Positions 33,648 to 41,773 of a stretch of 64,000 bases of DNA are shown piece after piece (position 1 is the first letter of the stretch; each line of letters starts with the position of its first letter). Origin of the DNA: Streptomyces spiroverticillatus (lineage in GTDB: Bacteria > Actinomycetota > Actinomycetes > Streptomycetales > Streptomycetaceae); contig BMUX01000001.1 of assembly GCA_014650415.1 (NCBI GenBank), positions 310,001-374,000 on the forward strand. The letters are read 5' to 3'. A program made the translations under genes and the position numbers. The notes under the pieces are model-generated. The model was not told the DNA's origin, made no database searches, and saw only the letters and a list, made by a program, of their open reading frames with translations.

Positions 33648-35257
33648 TTCTCGGCTCCTTCCAGGGCGGCCCCGGCCTTGCCCTCGGAGGACCAGTTGAA
33701 GGCGTTCGCGCCGGGGAAGAGGACCGGGACGTTCAACTTCACGGTGGCCTTGTAGAGGTTGCCTTCCGCGCCGCAGTGGGATTCGGTGACGGCCCACGCG
33801 CCGGGGAGCCGGGACCGTATGGCTGCCTCGCACTCCGCAACGCCGCTGCCGCCCGCCCCGTACGCCGCCGTCCCCTTCCGCGCCCCCTCGTCCGCCGCGT
33901 TCCCCGCGAGCGAGAAGGTGTACCCCCAGACCACCGCCTGCCACATCAGCACCATGACCAGCAGGATCAGCGGGAACATCCCGGCGAGTTCGGCGGAGAT
34001 GGCGCCCTTGTCGCCCCGGCGGCTGCGGCCGACCAGGCCCCGGTCGCCGCGGGCCCGGCCGCCACGGCCGCCGGAGGCGTTCTCCTGGGTCTTGACCAGG
34101 CCCAGCTCCCCCGCCAGCGCCCAGATCGCCTGCTTGACCGTGCTGCGCGCCTCCAGGTCCTGGAGGCGGCCGGCGTCGGCGGCGGACTGGAGTTCCTTGT
34201 AGTTGGAGGGGACGGAGCTGCGGGCGATCTTCGTGCCGGTGATCTTCTCGACCAGGGGCGGCTGGATCTCGGTGTTGCGGGTGAGGCGGTTGACGACGGT
34301 GGTGGTCTCCTCCGCCTTGCGGATCTGGAGCCGGTCCCAGAGGCGGACCATGCGCTTGGCGGCGCGTACGGCGATGACGTCCGGGGTGACGACCAGGACG
34401 GCCTGGTCGGCCATCTCGATCGCAGCCGCGTTGGCGCTGTTCATCTGCGTACCGCAGTCGACGACGACGATCTCGTACCGGTTGCGCAGGGCGCTGACGA
34501 CCTGGCGGGCGACGCGGTCGGTGACCTCTTCGCCGCGCTCGCCGTCCACGGGGGCGAGGAGCAGGCCGAGGCCGGTGGCGTGCGTGTACAGGGCGTCCTG
34601 CAGCACGCGCGGGGTGATGTCGGAGATCCCCGCGAGGTCGGCTATCGAGCGGCGGAACTGGACGTCCAGGTACGAGGCCAGGTCCCCGGACTGGAGGTCC
34701 AGGTCGACCAGCGCGACCGTACGGCCGGAGGCCTTGGCGGCGAGGGCGAGCTGGACGGAGATCAGGGTGGTGCCCATGCCGCCCTTGGCTCCGGTGACGG
34801 TGACGACGGTCCCGCCGGGGCCGCTGAACACGTCGGCCCCGGCCCCCAGGTGGCGGCGTACGCCGACCGACCACGAGGCCGCGTTCTGCACCCGCCCCGC
34901 CAACTCCTCGTAACTGAGCGGCAGTCCGATCATGCCCCGGGCGCCGGAGTCCATCGCGGCGGTGAAGAGCTGCGGGCTGGTGTCGGCGGAGATCAGGACG
35001 ACGCCCACTGCCGGGAAGCGGAGGGCGACCTCGCGGATGACCTCCAGGGCGGGGACGGGGCCGATCCGCTCGTGGACGAGGACCACCTCGGGGAGTTCGT
35101 CCAGCGACTCCTGCGCGAGGCGGGCGAGCGTGTCGAGCAGCGACGTCGAGTCGGGCGCGGGCGAGGCGGGTTCCGCGTCCGGCAGTTGGCTGAGCAGGGT
35201 GATGATGGCGCGGGCGGCGTCCGGGTCGCCCACCGCCGGGAGGATACGCGTCGTCAT
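33644..35257 (-). CDS. TadZ/CpaE-like ATPase fused to a TadE-like domain
   Basis: A 537-residue protein. ATG 35257 has GAGGA upstream and overlaps the preceding stop (ATGA). Residues about 1-130 are an atypical receiver-like domain (VVLVHERIGPVPALEVIREV). About 140-385 is a ParA/MinD-type ATPase with the deviant Walker A VTGAKGGMGTTLIS and VALVDLDLQSGD and VVVDCGTQMNSANAAAI. A cytoplasmic linker rich in Arg/Gly (GGRGGRARGDRG) follows. The C-terminal 120 residues are TadE-like: GAISAELAGMFPLILLVMVL, then GNAADEGARKG. The fusion would tether the localisation ATPase to a membrane pseudopilin. Confidence 0.85.
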   Translation of the reverse strand: MTTRILPAVGDPDAARAIITLLSQLPDAEPASPAPDSTSLLDTLARLAQESLDELPEVVLVHERIGPVPALEVIREVALRFPAVGVVLISADTSPQLFTAAMDSGARGMIGLPLSYEELAGRVQNAASWSVGVRRHLGAGADVFSGPGGTVVTVTGAKGGMGTTLISVQLALAAKASGRTVALVDLDLQSGDLASYLDVQFRRSIADLAGISDITPRVLQDALYTHATGLGLLLAPVDGERGEEVTDRVARQVVSALRNRYEIVVVDCGTQMNSANAAAIEMADQAVLVVTPDVIAVRAAKRMVRLWDRLQIRKAEETTTVVNRLTRNTEIQPPLVEKITGTKIARSSVPSNYKELQSAADAGRLQDLEARSTVKQAIWALAGELGLVKTQENASGGRGGRARGDRGLVGRSRRGDKGAISAELAGMFPLILLVMVLMWQAVVWGYTFSLAGNAADEGARKGTAAYGAGGSGVAECEAAIRSRLPGAWAVTESHCGAEGNLYKATVKLNVPVLFPGANAFNWSSEGKAGAALEGAEK

Positions 35258-36111
35258 GCGGCCGTCCTCACTCTTGGTCCACACGTCACTGCTGGTGCGA
35301 GGGGTGGTGCGGTCCGCACCAAGGTGCGGGTTGTGCGGGTACGGGTCGTACGGGTACGGGTCGAGCCGGTCGTGCGGGTACGGGTCGAGCCGGTCCTGCG
35401 CGTGCCGGTGCGGGTCGTGCGAGTGCCCGTGTCGGGCGTACGGGCACGGGTGGTGCCGATCCCGGTGCCCGTGCCAGGTGCACCGGCCTGGGTGGTGCCG
35501 GTCCTGCGGGTGCCCGTGCTGGGTGCACCGGTGCGGGTGGTTCCGGTCGTGCGCACGCCCGTGCGGGTCGTACGGGTACGGATGGTGCGGGTCGTGCGGG
35601 TGCCCGTGCCGGGCGCACAGGTACGGGTGGTGCCGGTCCAGCGGGTACCCGCGCCGGGTGAACCAGCACGGGTGGTGCCGGTCGTGCGGGTGCCCGTGCC
35701 GGGCGCACAGGTACGGGTGGTGCCGGTCGGGCGCACACCCGCGCCCGGCGCACAGGTACGGGTCGCACCGGCCCAGCGGCTACCCGCGCCGAGCGCACCA
35801 CCGCAGGCGCGGGCCGTACGGGTTCGGGCCGCCCCCGGGACACGCACCCCCGCTGGGACACGCACCCCCTCTGGGGCACGGGCCACCCCCGGGATTCGGG
35901 CCACCCCCGGGATCCGGGCCGCCCCCGGGATTCGGGCAGCCCCCGGGATTCGGGCCACCCCCGGGGTACGGGCCGCCCCCGGAACACAAGGCGCACCCGA
36001 GGTGCAGACCGCAGCCGCCCGCGCCCCCGGCGCGGCAAGCGCGACCGGGGCCGGGGCCGCGACCGGGGCCGGAAGCAGGGGCAGCGGCAGGAGCCGGGGC
36101 CGGGACGTCAC
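35254..36111 (-). CDS. Thr/Arg/Gly/Pro-rich repetitive secreted protein of the Tad operon
   Basis: A 285-residue frame stop-start coupled at both ends: GTG 36111 overlaps the CpaB-like stop (GTGA) and its TGA overlaps the TadZ-TadE ATG (ATGA). The N-terminus looks like a short signal peptide (PRLLPLPLLPAPVAAPAPVALA). There follow VARIPGAARIPG repeats (about 60-85), then from about 120 to 265 a tandem array of GTGTRTTRTG and TGTTRTCAPG type units, periodicity about 10-20 residues. There are no aromatic residues apart from one Trp in each of two units. I do not recognise a family. An extracellular, glycosylatable stalk or matrix-like protein is a guess; a low-complexity artefact cannot be excluded, but the double coupling argues for translation. 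Confidence 0.6.
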   Translation of the reverse strand: MTSRPRLLPLPLLPAPVAAPAPVALAAPGARAAAVCTSGAPCVPGAARTPGVARIPGAARIPGAARIPGVARIPGVARAPEGVRVPAGVRVPGAARTRTARACGGALGAGSRWAGATRTCAPGAGVRPTGTTRTCAPGTGTRTTGTTRAGSPGAGTRWTGTTRTCAPGTGTRTTRTIRTRTTRTGVRTTGTTRTGAPSTGTRRTGTTQAGAPGTGTGIGTTRARTPDTGTRTTRTGTRRTGSTRTRTTGSTRTRTTRTRTTRTLVRTAPPLAPAVTCGPRVRTAA

Positions 36112-36830
36112 GTCCGGTCTCCGGGGAGGTCGAAGATGCGGTCGCGCGGCGTGATGTTCGGGTCGCTGCCGTCGGGGATGCGGGCCAGGCGGACATGGAC
36201 GGCGAAGGACTCCGCGTACGCGATGCGCTGCGCGTCCCGCGTGCTCAGCGCGAAGGTGATCGGGACGGCGTCCTTCATCTTCCGGTTGCGGTCCTTCGCG
36301 TCCGGCTCCAGCGGGGTGATCTTGCCGACGTCGATGACCCGCGCGCCCGAGACGATGACCCAGGACTCCTCCTGCTTGTGCTTCGGGTCCAGCTTCTTGT
36401 CGGACTCGAAGGTCGCGTACACGTTCACCTTGGAACCAGGAGTGATCTTGCCCGCGACGCCCGTCTCCGCGTCGATCATGATGGCGATCTCCTGCTCCCC
36501 CGGCTGGAGTTCGGGCCGCTTGACCAGCATGTCCGTCTGGAGCAGCGAGCCCTTCTTCAGCTGGGTGACGGCGATCTTGCCGCGGATCTCGGAGATGTCG
36601 GTGACCGCGTTCTCCGAGAGCCAGCGCTTGGGCATCGACACCCGGTCGAACTGCGCCGTCGACAGCGCCTTGTACGGCGCGACGTCCGACTTCAGGCGGT
36701 ACGCGGTCACCTCCGGGCCGACCTTCGAATTCACGTCGCGGATCACCGTCAGCACTCCGACGAACGCGCCGACCGCGCACAGGACGGAGAGGATCAGCAG
36801 GATGATGCCGCGGCGCTGCCGTGAGTTCAT
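36108..36830 (-). CDS. cpaB: CpaB/RcpC-like SAF-domain protein
   Basis: A 240-residue protein with an N-terminal helix IILLILSVLCAVGAFVGVLT and an extracytoplasmic SAF domain: LSTAQFDRVSMPKRWLSENAV, GKIAVTQLKKGSLLQTDML, then the beta-clip EQEIAIMIDAETGVAGKITPGSKVNVYATF. A C-terminal RcpC-type domain follows (SWVIVSGARVIDVGK, ITFALSTRDAQRIAYAESF). CpaB/RcpC proteins belong to the secretin-adjacent part of Flp systems; in monoderms they are thought to help the filament cross the wall. ATG at 36830; the stop is coupled to the repetitive protein. Confidence 0.9.
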   Translation of the reverse strand: MNSRQRRGIILLILSVLCAVGAFVGVLTVIRDVNSKVGPEVTAYRLKSDVAPYKALSTAQFDRVSMPKRWLSENAVTDISEIRGKIAVTQLKKGSLLQTDMLVKRPELQPGEQEIAIMIDAETGVAGKITPGSKVNVYATFESDKKLDPKHKQEESWVIVSGARVIDVGKITPLEPDAKDRNRKMKDAVPITFALSTRDAQRIAYAESFAVHVRLARIPDGSDPNITPRDRIFDLPGDRT

Positions 36831-36930
36831 GGTGCGAGCTACCTCGATCGGATTACGTCGTGCGTCGGAACGGAACCGTGCGAGTCGTGCAGACGAACAA
36901 GGGCCTGAAGCCTGAGAAGAAGCGAGTGCG

Positions 36931-37785
36931 TTACGTCGAGCCGCGGCTCAGCGCCGCATGCGGCTCAGCCGACGCCACCGGCGCCGAACAGAACCCGCAG
37001 CGGTCCCCTATCAGCTGGATCCCGCACCAGTGGCACTGCTCGATGCGCACCGAGGAGACGAGCTGGTAGAGGACGGAGACATCGGGCAGGAAGGCCGCGA
37101 ACTCGACCGTCTTCGGCGTGCCCCACCAGCCCGCCGACGCCGCCGGCAGCCCGACCTCCTGGACGCCCTGCACCTGCCAGGCGGGGGCCAGGGTCTCCGT
37201 GACCCAGGTGGACGACAACTGACCCGCCCCGACCGCCAGTTGCGTGGCGAATTCCGGCCCGGCCAGCTTCTCCTCGCCGCCCACCTTGATCAGCTGCGGC
37301 TCCGGATTGGCCAGTACGGCGAACTGCGTGCCCGGCATCCACGATTTCGCGTGCGACTTGAGCGTGACCGGGATGCGGTCGAGCTTGGTGACGGAGTTGA
37401 GGAGTGCGCCCGCGTAGACGTAGTGGGAGAGCAGGCGGGCCGCCGAGGCGACGACGCCCGCACTGAAGTCGCAGACCGAGAGCTGGCGCAGTTGGCGGGT
37501 GAGGACGGCGATGCCCAGGGGCGGGAGGTCCAGCTTGAGGAGGGCGATGCGGTCGGTCTCCAGGACCGAGCGGACCGTGTGCAGGCGGTGCTCGTGGGCC
37601 GGCGGGAGGGAGGAGGGGTAGAGGGCGACCAGGTAGCCGTGCCGTTCCAGCAGGACGTTCGTCTCGGCGAGGGCCGCGTCGAGGGACTGGCTGCCGGGCG
37701 GCTGGAGGACGGCGGCGGTCGGGGTCTGCCGGTCGGTCGGCGGCAGCACCAGGTCGGCGCTGGTCACGGCTATCGCTGTCGGCAC
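36931..37785 (-). CDS. Zinc-ribbon protein heading the Tad operon, function unknown
   Basis: About 284 residues from GTG 37785, chosen because GCGGGGAC lies 7-12 nt upstream and the sequence before it is Arg/Ser-rich and not coding-like. The body is mainly helical, with LDAALAETNVLLERHGYLVALYP, LLKLDLPPLGIAVLTRQLRQL and a beta-rich stretch WMPGTQFAVLANPEPQLI. The C-terminus bears a zinc ribbon CHWCGIQLIGDRCGFC. It is 100 bp upstream of cpaB in the same direction and downstream of a regulatory region with repeats. It may be a regulator or assembly factor of the pilus; unrecognised. Confidence 0.75.
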   Translation of the reverse strand: MPTAIAVTSADLVLPPTDRQTPTAAVLQPPGSQSLDAALAETNVLLERHGYLVALYPSSLPPAHEHRLHTVRSVLETDRIALLKLDLPPLGIAVLTRQLRQLSVCDFSAGVVASAARLLSHYVYAGALLNSVTKLDRIPVTLKSHAKSWMPGTQFAVLANPEPQLIKVGGEEKLAGPEFATQLAVGAGQLSSTWVTETLAPAWQVQGVQEVGLPAASAGWWGTPKTVEFAAFLPDVSVLYQLVSSVRIEQCHWCGIQLIGDRCGFCSAPVASAEPHAALSRGST

Positions 37786-37837
37786 GTCGATGTCCCCGCT
37801 CCCCGTTGCCCGACCCTGTTCGTCCGCGCTCGTACAC

Positions 37838-37940
37838 GTTCGTACGTGTTCGTACCTGTTCGGCTGTGTCCTTGTGCTGTCGCTCTTCTCGCTTCTTTCG
37901 CTCACGCGTGGTGCAACCACTCGTCACCACACGTGGTGCA
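37838..37940 (-). promoter_or_regulatory. Putative control region of the Tad operon: two sets of short repeats
   Basis: 37838-37857 holds iterated TCGTACACGT/TCGTACGTGT/TCGTACCTGT 10-mers. Further upstream are two direct copies, CACGCGTGGTGCA (37903-37915) and CACACGTGGTGCA (37928-37940), 25 bp apart centre to centre. The repeats lie just upstream of the first Tad-locus gene in an AT-richer stretch. They look like binding sites for a dimeric regulator, possibly the embedded LuxR-type protein, though this is inference. Confidence 0.45.
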
Positions 37941-38204
37941 TCTGCACTTTAGCCACGTCATACGGGGGAGAGAACAGCTTCCAGAGATCCCGTACGCCAC
38001 TCAACTCCCCGTTTTTCCCGGTGAGTTGATCTTGTTCGGTGAGTATTCGCACTCCGTTTGCCCGCGCAGGGCGACTGCCACCCCACGTCACTGCTGCACT
38101 ACCGCTTGTGATCATGCGTTCCGTTTGCCGGTCGGGGGAGACGGTTTCGGGCCAAACTTCGGCGCGACGGCGAGAAGCCGCCCACAATGGGCGCAGTGAT
38201 CCAC

Positions 38205-38231
38205 TTGACATCCGAAATGGCCTGAACCAAT
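38205..38231 (+). promoter_or_regulatory. Promoter with DasR-like box before the chitinase gene
   Basis: TTGACA at 38205-38210 is a good -35. The spacer contains TGGCCTGAACCA (38218-38229), which matches the DasR (GlcNAc regulator) core TGGTCTAGACCA at 9 of 12 positions by my count. A partly symmetrical AACCAATTTGGTC overlaps it. The position over the promoter would suit repression lifted by amino sugars. Confidence 0.45.
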
Positions 38232-38291
38232 TTGGTCAGCTTGGCCGTTTTTGAACGGCTTGCCCCGATGACGACCGACTGGAGTCCGTAC

Positions 38292-39362
38292 GTGCGCCAC
38301 GCATCCCGCATCCGTCGCTTCACCCTCGGCACGGCTGCCGCCGTTCTCGCCGCCGGGATGCTGGGAGCCTGCACGTCGGACGGGCAGGAGAAGCCGGACG
38401 GCGGCCCCAAGGACGCCCCGGAGCAGACCTCCGCCGCCCCGAAGCCGACCCCCAAGGCGCTGGGCGCGCCCCAGGTCCCCCGGCACGCCCTCACCGGCTA
38501 CTGGCAGAACTTCCGCAACGGCGCCACGATCGAGAAGCTGCGCGACGTCTCCGACGCGTACGACATCATCGCCGTCTCCTTCGCCGACCTCGCGGACGAA
38601 CGCGGCAAGGTCGGCTTCAAGCTCGACACCGGCGGCCTCGGCGGATACCAGGTCGCGGAGTTCAAGGCCGACATCAAGGCCAAGCAGCGGGCCGGCAAGT
38701 CCGTGATCATCTCGGTCGGCGGCGAGCACGGCAAGGTCGAGGTCGACGACGGCGAGACAGCGAAGCGCTTCGCGGACTCCGTGCACGCACTCATCACCGA
38801 GTACGGCTTCGACGGCGTCGACATCGACACGGAGAACGACGGGTTCAGCACCGAGTACATGACCCGCGCCCTGAAGGACCTGCACGGCCGAATCGGCCCG
38901 AAGCTGGTCGTCACGATGGCCCCGCAGACCAAGGACATGCAGTCCACGGACAGCGACTACTTCAAGACCGCCCTGAACATCAAGGACTTCCTGACCGTCG
39001 TCAACACCCAGTTCTACAACTCGGGTTCGATGAAGGGCTGCGACGGCAAGGTCTACCAGCAGGGCACGGTCGACTTCCTCACCGCACTGGCCTGCATCCA
39101 GCTCGAAGGCGGCCTCGACCCCTCGCAGGTCGGCCTCGGCCTCCCCTCCAACAAGCGCAACAAGGACGCCGGTTACGTCGACCCCTCGGTCGTCAACAAG
39201 GCCCTGGACTGCCTGACCAGGGGCACCAACTGCGGCAAGTTCAAGCCCGCCAGGACCTACCCGGGGCTGCGCGGCGCGATGGCCTGGTCGACGAACTGGG
39301 ACGCCAAGGACGGGCACGCCTGGTCGAAGTCGGTGGGCGCGCACGTACGGTCGCTGCCGTAG
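38292..39362 (+). CDS. GH18 chitinase-like lipoprotein
   Basis: A 356-residue protein. GTG 38292 has GGAG 7 nt upstream and gives a twin-Arg/basic signal (RIRRF...AAAVLAAGMLGAC) with lipidation Cys27; ATG 38268 is an alternative. A linker rich in Pro/Lys precedes the GH18 barrel: LTGYWQNFRNG, IIAVSFADL, VIISVGGEHG, and the catalytic FDGVDIDTE (DxxDxDxE, Glu181). LVVTMAPQTK, VNTQFYNSG and AMAWSTNWD complete the substrate site. It acts on chitin or related GlcNAc polymers at the cell surface. A DasR-like box lies upstream. Its 3' end overlaps the convergent sdpB-like gene by about 100 nt. Confidence 0.9.
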   Translation: MRHASRIRRFTLGTAAAVLAAGMLGACTSDGQEKPDGGPKDAPEQTSAAPKPTPKALGAPQVPRHALTGYWQNFRNGATIEKLRDVSDAYDIIAVSFADLADERGKVGFKLDTGGLGGYQVAEFKADIKAKQRAGKSVIISVGGEHGKVEVDDGETAKRFADSVHALITEYGFDGVDIDTENDGFSTEYMTRALKDLHGRIGPKLVVTMAPQTKDMQSTDSDYFKTALNIKDFLTVVNTQFYNSGSMKGCDGKVYQQGTVDFLTALACIQLEGGLDPSQVGLGLPSNKRNKDAGYVDPSVVNKALDCLTRGTNCGKFKPARTYPGLRGAMAWSTNWDAKDGHAWSKSVGAHVRSLP

Positions 39363-40324
39363 TCGCCCGATTCCGTACGGGGCGGGGCCGCCCGGTGCTC
39401 GTCGGAGGCGGCGGGCTGCACCTCCCGTCGCAGCGCCGGAAAGCTGTGCCCCAGGGGCACCAGCAGCAGGAACAGCCCCGCCCACATCGCCAGCGCGAAG
39501 CTCCACAGCCCCATCACCACGGCGATGGCCAGATGGAAGCCCAGCCCCGGAACCAGCAGCCACCACCGCCACCGCTGCGGAATCAACAGGGCTGCCGCCA
39601 GGGCGACTTCGAGCGCGACCGGCACCCAGGTGAGCGCGACCACCCCCACCGGCGAGCCGACCACGGCGTCCGTCACCGGGCGGAGCCAGCCCGGGGCTCC
39701 GAAGGACGGGTTGTTCATCCAGTAGTACATGGCGCTGCCGTCCGCCCACTCGGCGTGCGGCAGCTTCGCGATGCCCGCCTGGAAGTAGACGAACGCCATC
39801 TGCAACCGGGCCATCACCCACGCACTCACCCCGAGCAGCACCCACACCCGCCCCGGCACCGGGCCCGGTGACGGCTGCTGCCAGTGCCAGCGCCGGGAGT
39901 CACCGAGCCCGACCAGCGCCAGCAGCAGCGACAGGATCCAGGTGAGCTGGTCGCCGCCGTCGCCGATCGCGATGCCGGAGAACACGCTGAAGCTGATGTA
40001 CGCATGCGGAAGCGCCGTCCAGCGCGGCCGCCAGCCCGACGCCACGACCAGGAGCACGGCCACCAACACCCAGCGCAGGAGGGTGAATTGGCCGTGCGGC
40101 ACGAGACAGAAGGCGCCGCTCGCGGTGATGCCGTGGCACAGCGGATACGTGCCCATGGTCGCGACGGGGCGGAAGAGGGTGTCCGTACTGCTGAGGGCGA
40201 GGGTCCCGGCGGTGCCCAGCGCGAGGAGGGTGCGGGCGAGGCCGTAGGCGTTGGTCCACGGGAGCGGGAGGCTCCGGGTTCCCCGAGTGCTCTGAGCATG
40301 GGGCTTCGCGGGCTGGTTCAGCAT
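39257..40324 (-). CDS. sdpB: SdpB-like membrane protein (HTTM type)
   Basis: A 355-residue multipass protein. Helices are visible at LARTLLALGTAGTLALSS, TLLRWVLVAVLLVVASG, WILSLLLALVGLG, VWVLLGVSAWVMARLQ, VGVVALTWVPVALEVALAAAL and LWSFALAMWAGLFLLLVPLG. The family-type AYISFSVFSGIAIGDGGDQL and FVYFQAGIAKLPHAEWADG match the SdpB/HTTM group, which with SdpA matures the SdpC peptide. ATG 40324 overlaps the sdpA stop by 7 nt. The C-terminal 35 residues overlap the convergent chitinase gene and look unlike the family, so the 3' end may be an extension. Confidence 0.85.
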   Translation of the reverse strand: MLNQPAKPHAQSTRGTRSLPLPWTNAYGLARTLLALGTAGTLALSSTDTLFRPVATMGTYPLCHGITASGAFCLVPHGQFTLLRWVLVAVLLVVASGWRPRWTALPHAYISFSVFSGIAIGDGGDQLTWILSLLLALVGLGDSRRWHWQQPSPGPVPGRVWVLLGVSAWVMARLQMAFVYFQAGIAKLPHAEWADGSAMYYWMNNPSFGAPGWLRPVTDAVVGSPVGVVALTWVPVALEVALAAALLIPQRWRWWLLVPGLGFHLAIAVVMGLWSFALAMWAGLFLLLVPLGHSFPALRREVQPAASDEHRAAPPRTESGDYGSDRTCAPTDFDQACPSLASQFVDQAIAPRSPG

Positions 40325-40968
40325 GTGACGTCCAGGGTGAGGAGCCGCTCGGGGGTCAGACGTTCGGGGACCAGGTCGCGCCAGGCCCAGGGCACCGGCT
40401 TCTCCTGGACGAGGGCCACGCGGCCGCAGAGGGTCGGGGAGGGCGAGGGGTTCTCGACCCGGCGCACGGGCGGAGCCGCCGCACCGCCGTCGCTCCCGGC
40501 GAGGCACCCGTCCGGGCCGCTCCCGCCCCCCTCCCCGCACTCGCGCCAGTCCTTCTCCGAAGCCCGGTCCAGCAGCAGGGCAATCTCGATGCCCTGCGAG
40601 CGGGAGCCCCGGTCCAGGCCGAACGCGTTGCGCGGCGCGGCGTGCGGAGCCAGCAGCAGGGAGCCCCAACTCCCCTCCCCCGTCCGCCCGTACGGAAGCA
40701 CTTCCGCGTCCCGCGCCGACTTGGTGAAGAACGCCCAGCCCTGCGGGGCGAGGTTGGCCACGGTGAACGTCACCCGGTCCTGACCGGGCAGGGCCAGCAC
40801 GTTCTTCGGGAGCTGTACCTGGGCGACGTACAGGAGGAAGACCCCCCACACGACCACGACGGCCAGCACCGCACGGGACGGAACCGGCACCCGTCGCGGG
40901 CCGGGCCCTTGCGTCGTCAGTCTTCGGCAGAGGTCGCGCGCCGCGCGCAACCGGTTCGTGCTTCCCAC
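40318..40968 (-). CDS. sdpA: SdpA-like antimicrobial-peptide maturation protein
   Basis: A 216-residue protein. GTG 40968 is chosen for GAGGGA 9 nt upstream. One N-terminal helix (AVLAVVVVWGVFLLYVAQVQ) is followed by the SdpA core: LPGQDRVTFTVANLAPQGWAFFTKSARDAEVLPY, then GRVALVQEKPVPWAWRD near the C-terminus. In Bacillus subtilis SdpA and SdpB are both needed to turn pro-SdpC into active toxin. Here the gene order is sdpC-sdpA-sdpB, reading leftward, with a 112-bp gap after sdpC and an overlap with sdpB. Confidence 0.85.
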   Translation of the reverse strand: MGSTNRLRAARDLCRRLTTQGPGPRRVPVPSRAVLAVVVVWGVFLLYVAQVQLPKNVLALPGQDRVTFTVANLAPQGWAFFTKSARDAEVLPYGRTGEGSWGSLLLAPHAAPRNAFGLDRGSRSQGIEIALLLDRASEKDWRECGEGGGSGPDGCLAGSDGGAAAPPVRRVENPSPSPTLCGRVALVQEKPVPWAWRDLVPERLTPERLLTLDVTC

Positions 40969-41080
40969 GTGAGTGTTCCCTCGCCCCGCGCTTGTTGTAG
41001 ACATGACACACGGCGGGCGGGACCCACCGGCGCGCACAGCAGCCCCCGCCCCCGCACTCGTACTGGCAACTCCGCCTGGA

Positions 41081-41773
41081 TCAGGCGGTCTTCAGCAGGT
41101 TCGTCACCGAGGCGACGGCCTCGTCGTGACCGAGGGCGCCGTCGGCGCCCTGGGGGGCCACGCTCCAGAACCAGTTCTTCGCCTTGACGAAGTTGGCACC
41201 GACCGCGACGGTCACGGTCACCACGGCGCCGGCGGCCGTGAACACCGCGGCGACGTGGACGGCCGCCGCGGCGACAGCGACGGTCGCACCGCAGCGCTGG
41301 CCGTTCTCCGGGACGCGCGCGGACTTGTCGCCCTTGGTCAGCTCGGCGACGAGCTTGGCCTGACCGTCGTTGACGGCGGCCTCGACCCGGCGCGGGTCGC
41401 CGCTGCGGCTCTTGCGGCTGAACTCCGCGAAGAATCCCGGGTGCTTGGCGTCGATACGGTCCATCAGCGCGTCCGCGACCTTGACCGACTCGGCCTTGTC
41501 GTTCTGGGCGAGGCCCTTGCGCAGGTCGGAGAAGAGCGGGCTGCGGGACAGCGACTCGCCGACCTGCCCCTGGCCGAAGTACAGACCGCCGAAGACGGCA
41601 CGCCCGTCCTTCTCCAGGGCAGCGGCGGACGCGGCCGACGGCACCGCCGCGACGACGGCGGCCGGGGCGGACGCCCCGGCGCTCGGGGCCGCCGACGCGG
41701 TAACCCCCGTGATGGACAACGCGGCCGCGGTGAGCCCCGCGACCAGGCCGATGGTGCGCCGATTGTGCTTCAT
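41081..41773 (-). CDS. sdpC: SdpC-family antimicrobial peptide precursor
   Basis: A 230-residue precursor. ATG 41773 follows GAGGGGAAATGG. The signal peptide is KHNRRTIGLVAGLTAAALSI...ASA. The pro-region contains DGRAVFGGLYFGQGQVGESL and SPLFSDLRKGLAQND, both typical for the family. The toxin-like hydrophobic segment is about 161-203, from Cys161 through VAVAAAAVHVAAVFTAAGAV to FVKAKNWFW, and a hydrophilic tail is presumably removed. As I recall, the Bacillus SDP peptide carries a disulfide; only one Cys is visible here. Predicted secreted toxin against neighbouring or sibling cells. Confidence 0.85.
   Translation of the reverse strand: MKHNRRTIGLVAGLTAAALSITGVTASAAPSAGASAPAAVVAAVPSAASAAALEKDGRAVFGGLYFGQGQVGESLSRSPLFSDLRKGLAQNDKAESVKVADALMDRIDAKHPGFFAEFSRKSRSGDPRRVEAAVNDGQAKLVAELTKGDKSARVPENGQRCGATVAVAAAAVHVAAVFTAAGAVVTVTVAVGANFVKAKNWFWSVAPQGADGALGHDEAVASVTNLLKTA

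Noticed and set aside
33776..36154. Plus-strand open frame of about 790 codons across tadZ and the repetitive region
   Set aside because: Antisense shadow of the coupled minus-strand genes; its repeats simply reflect the tandem DNA, and it lacks start context and domains.
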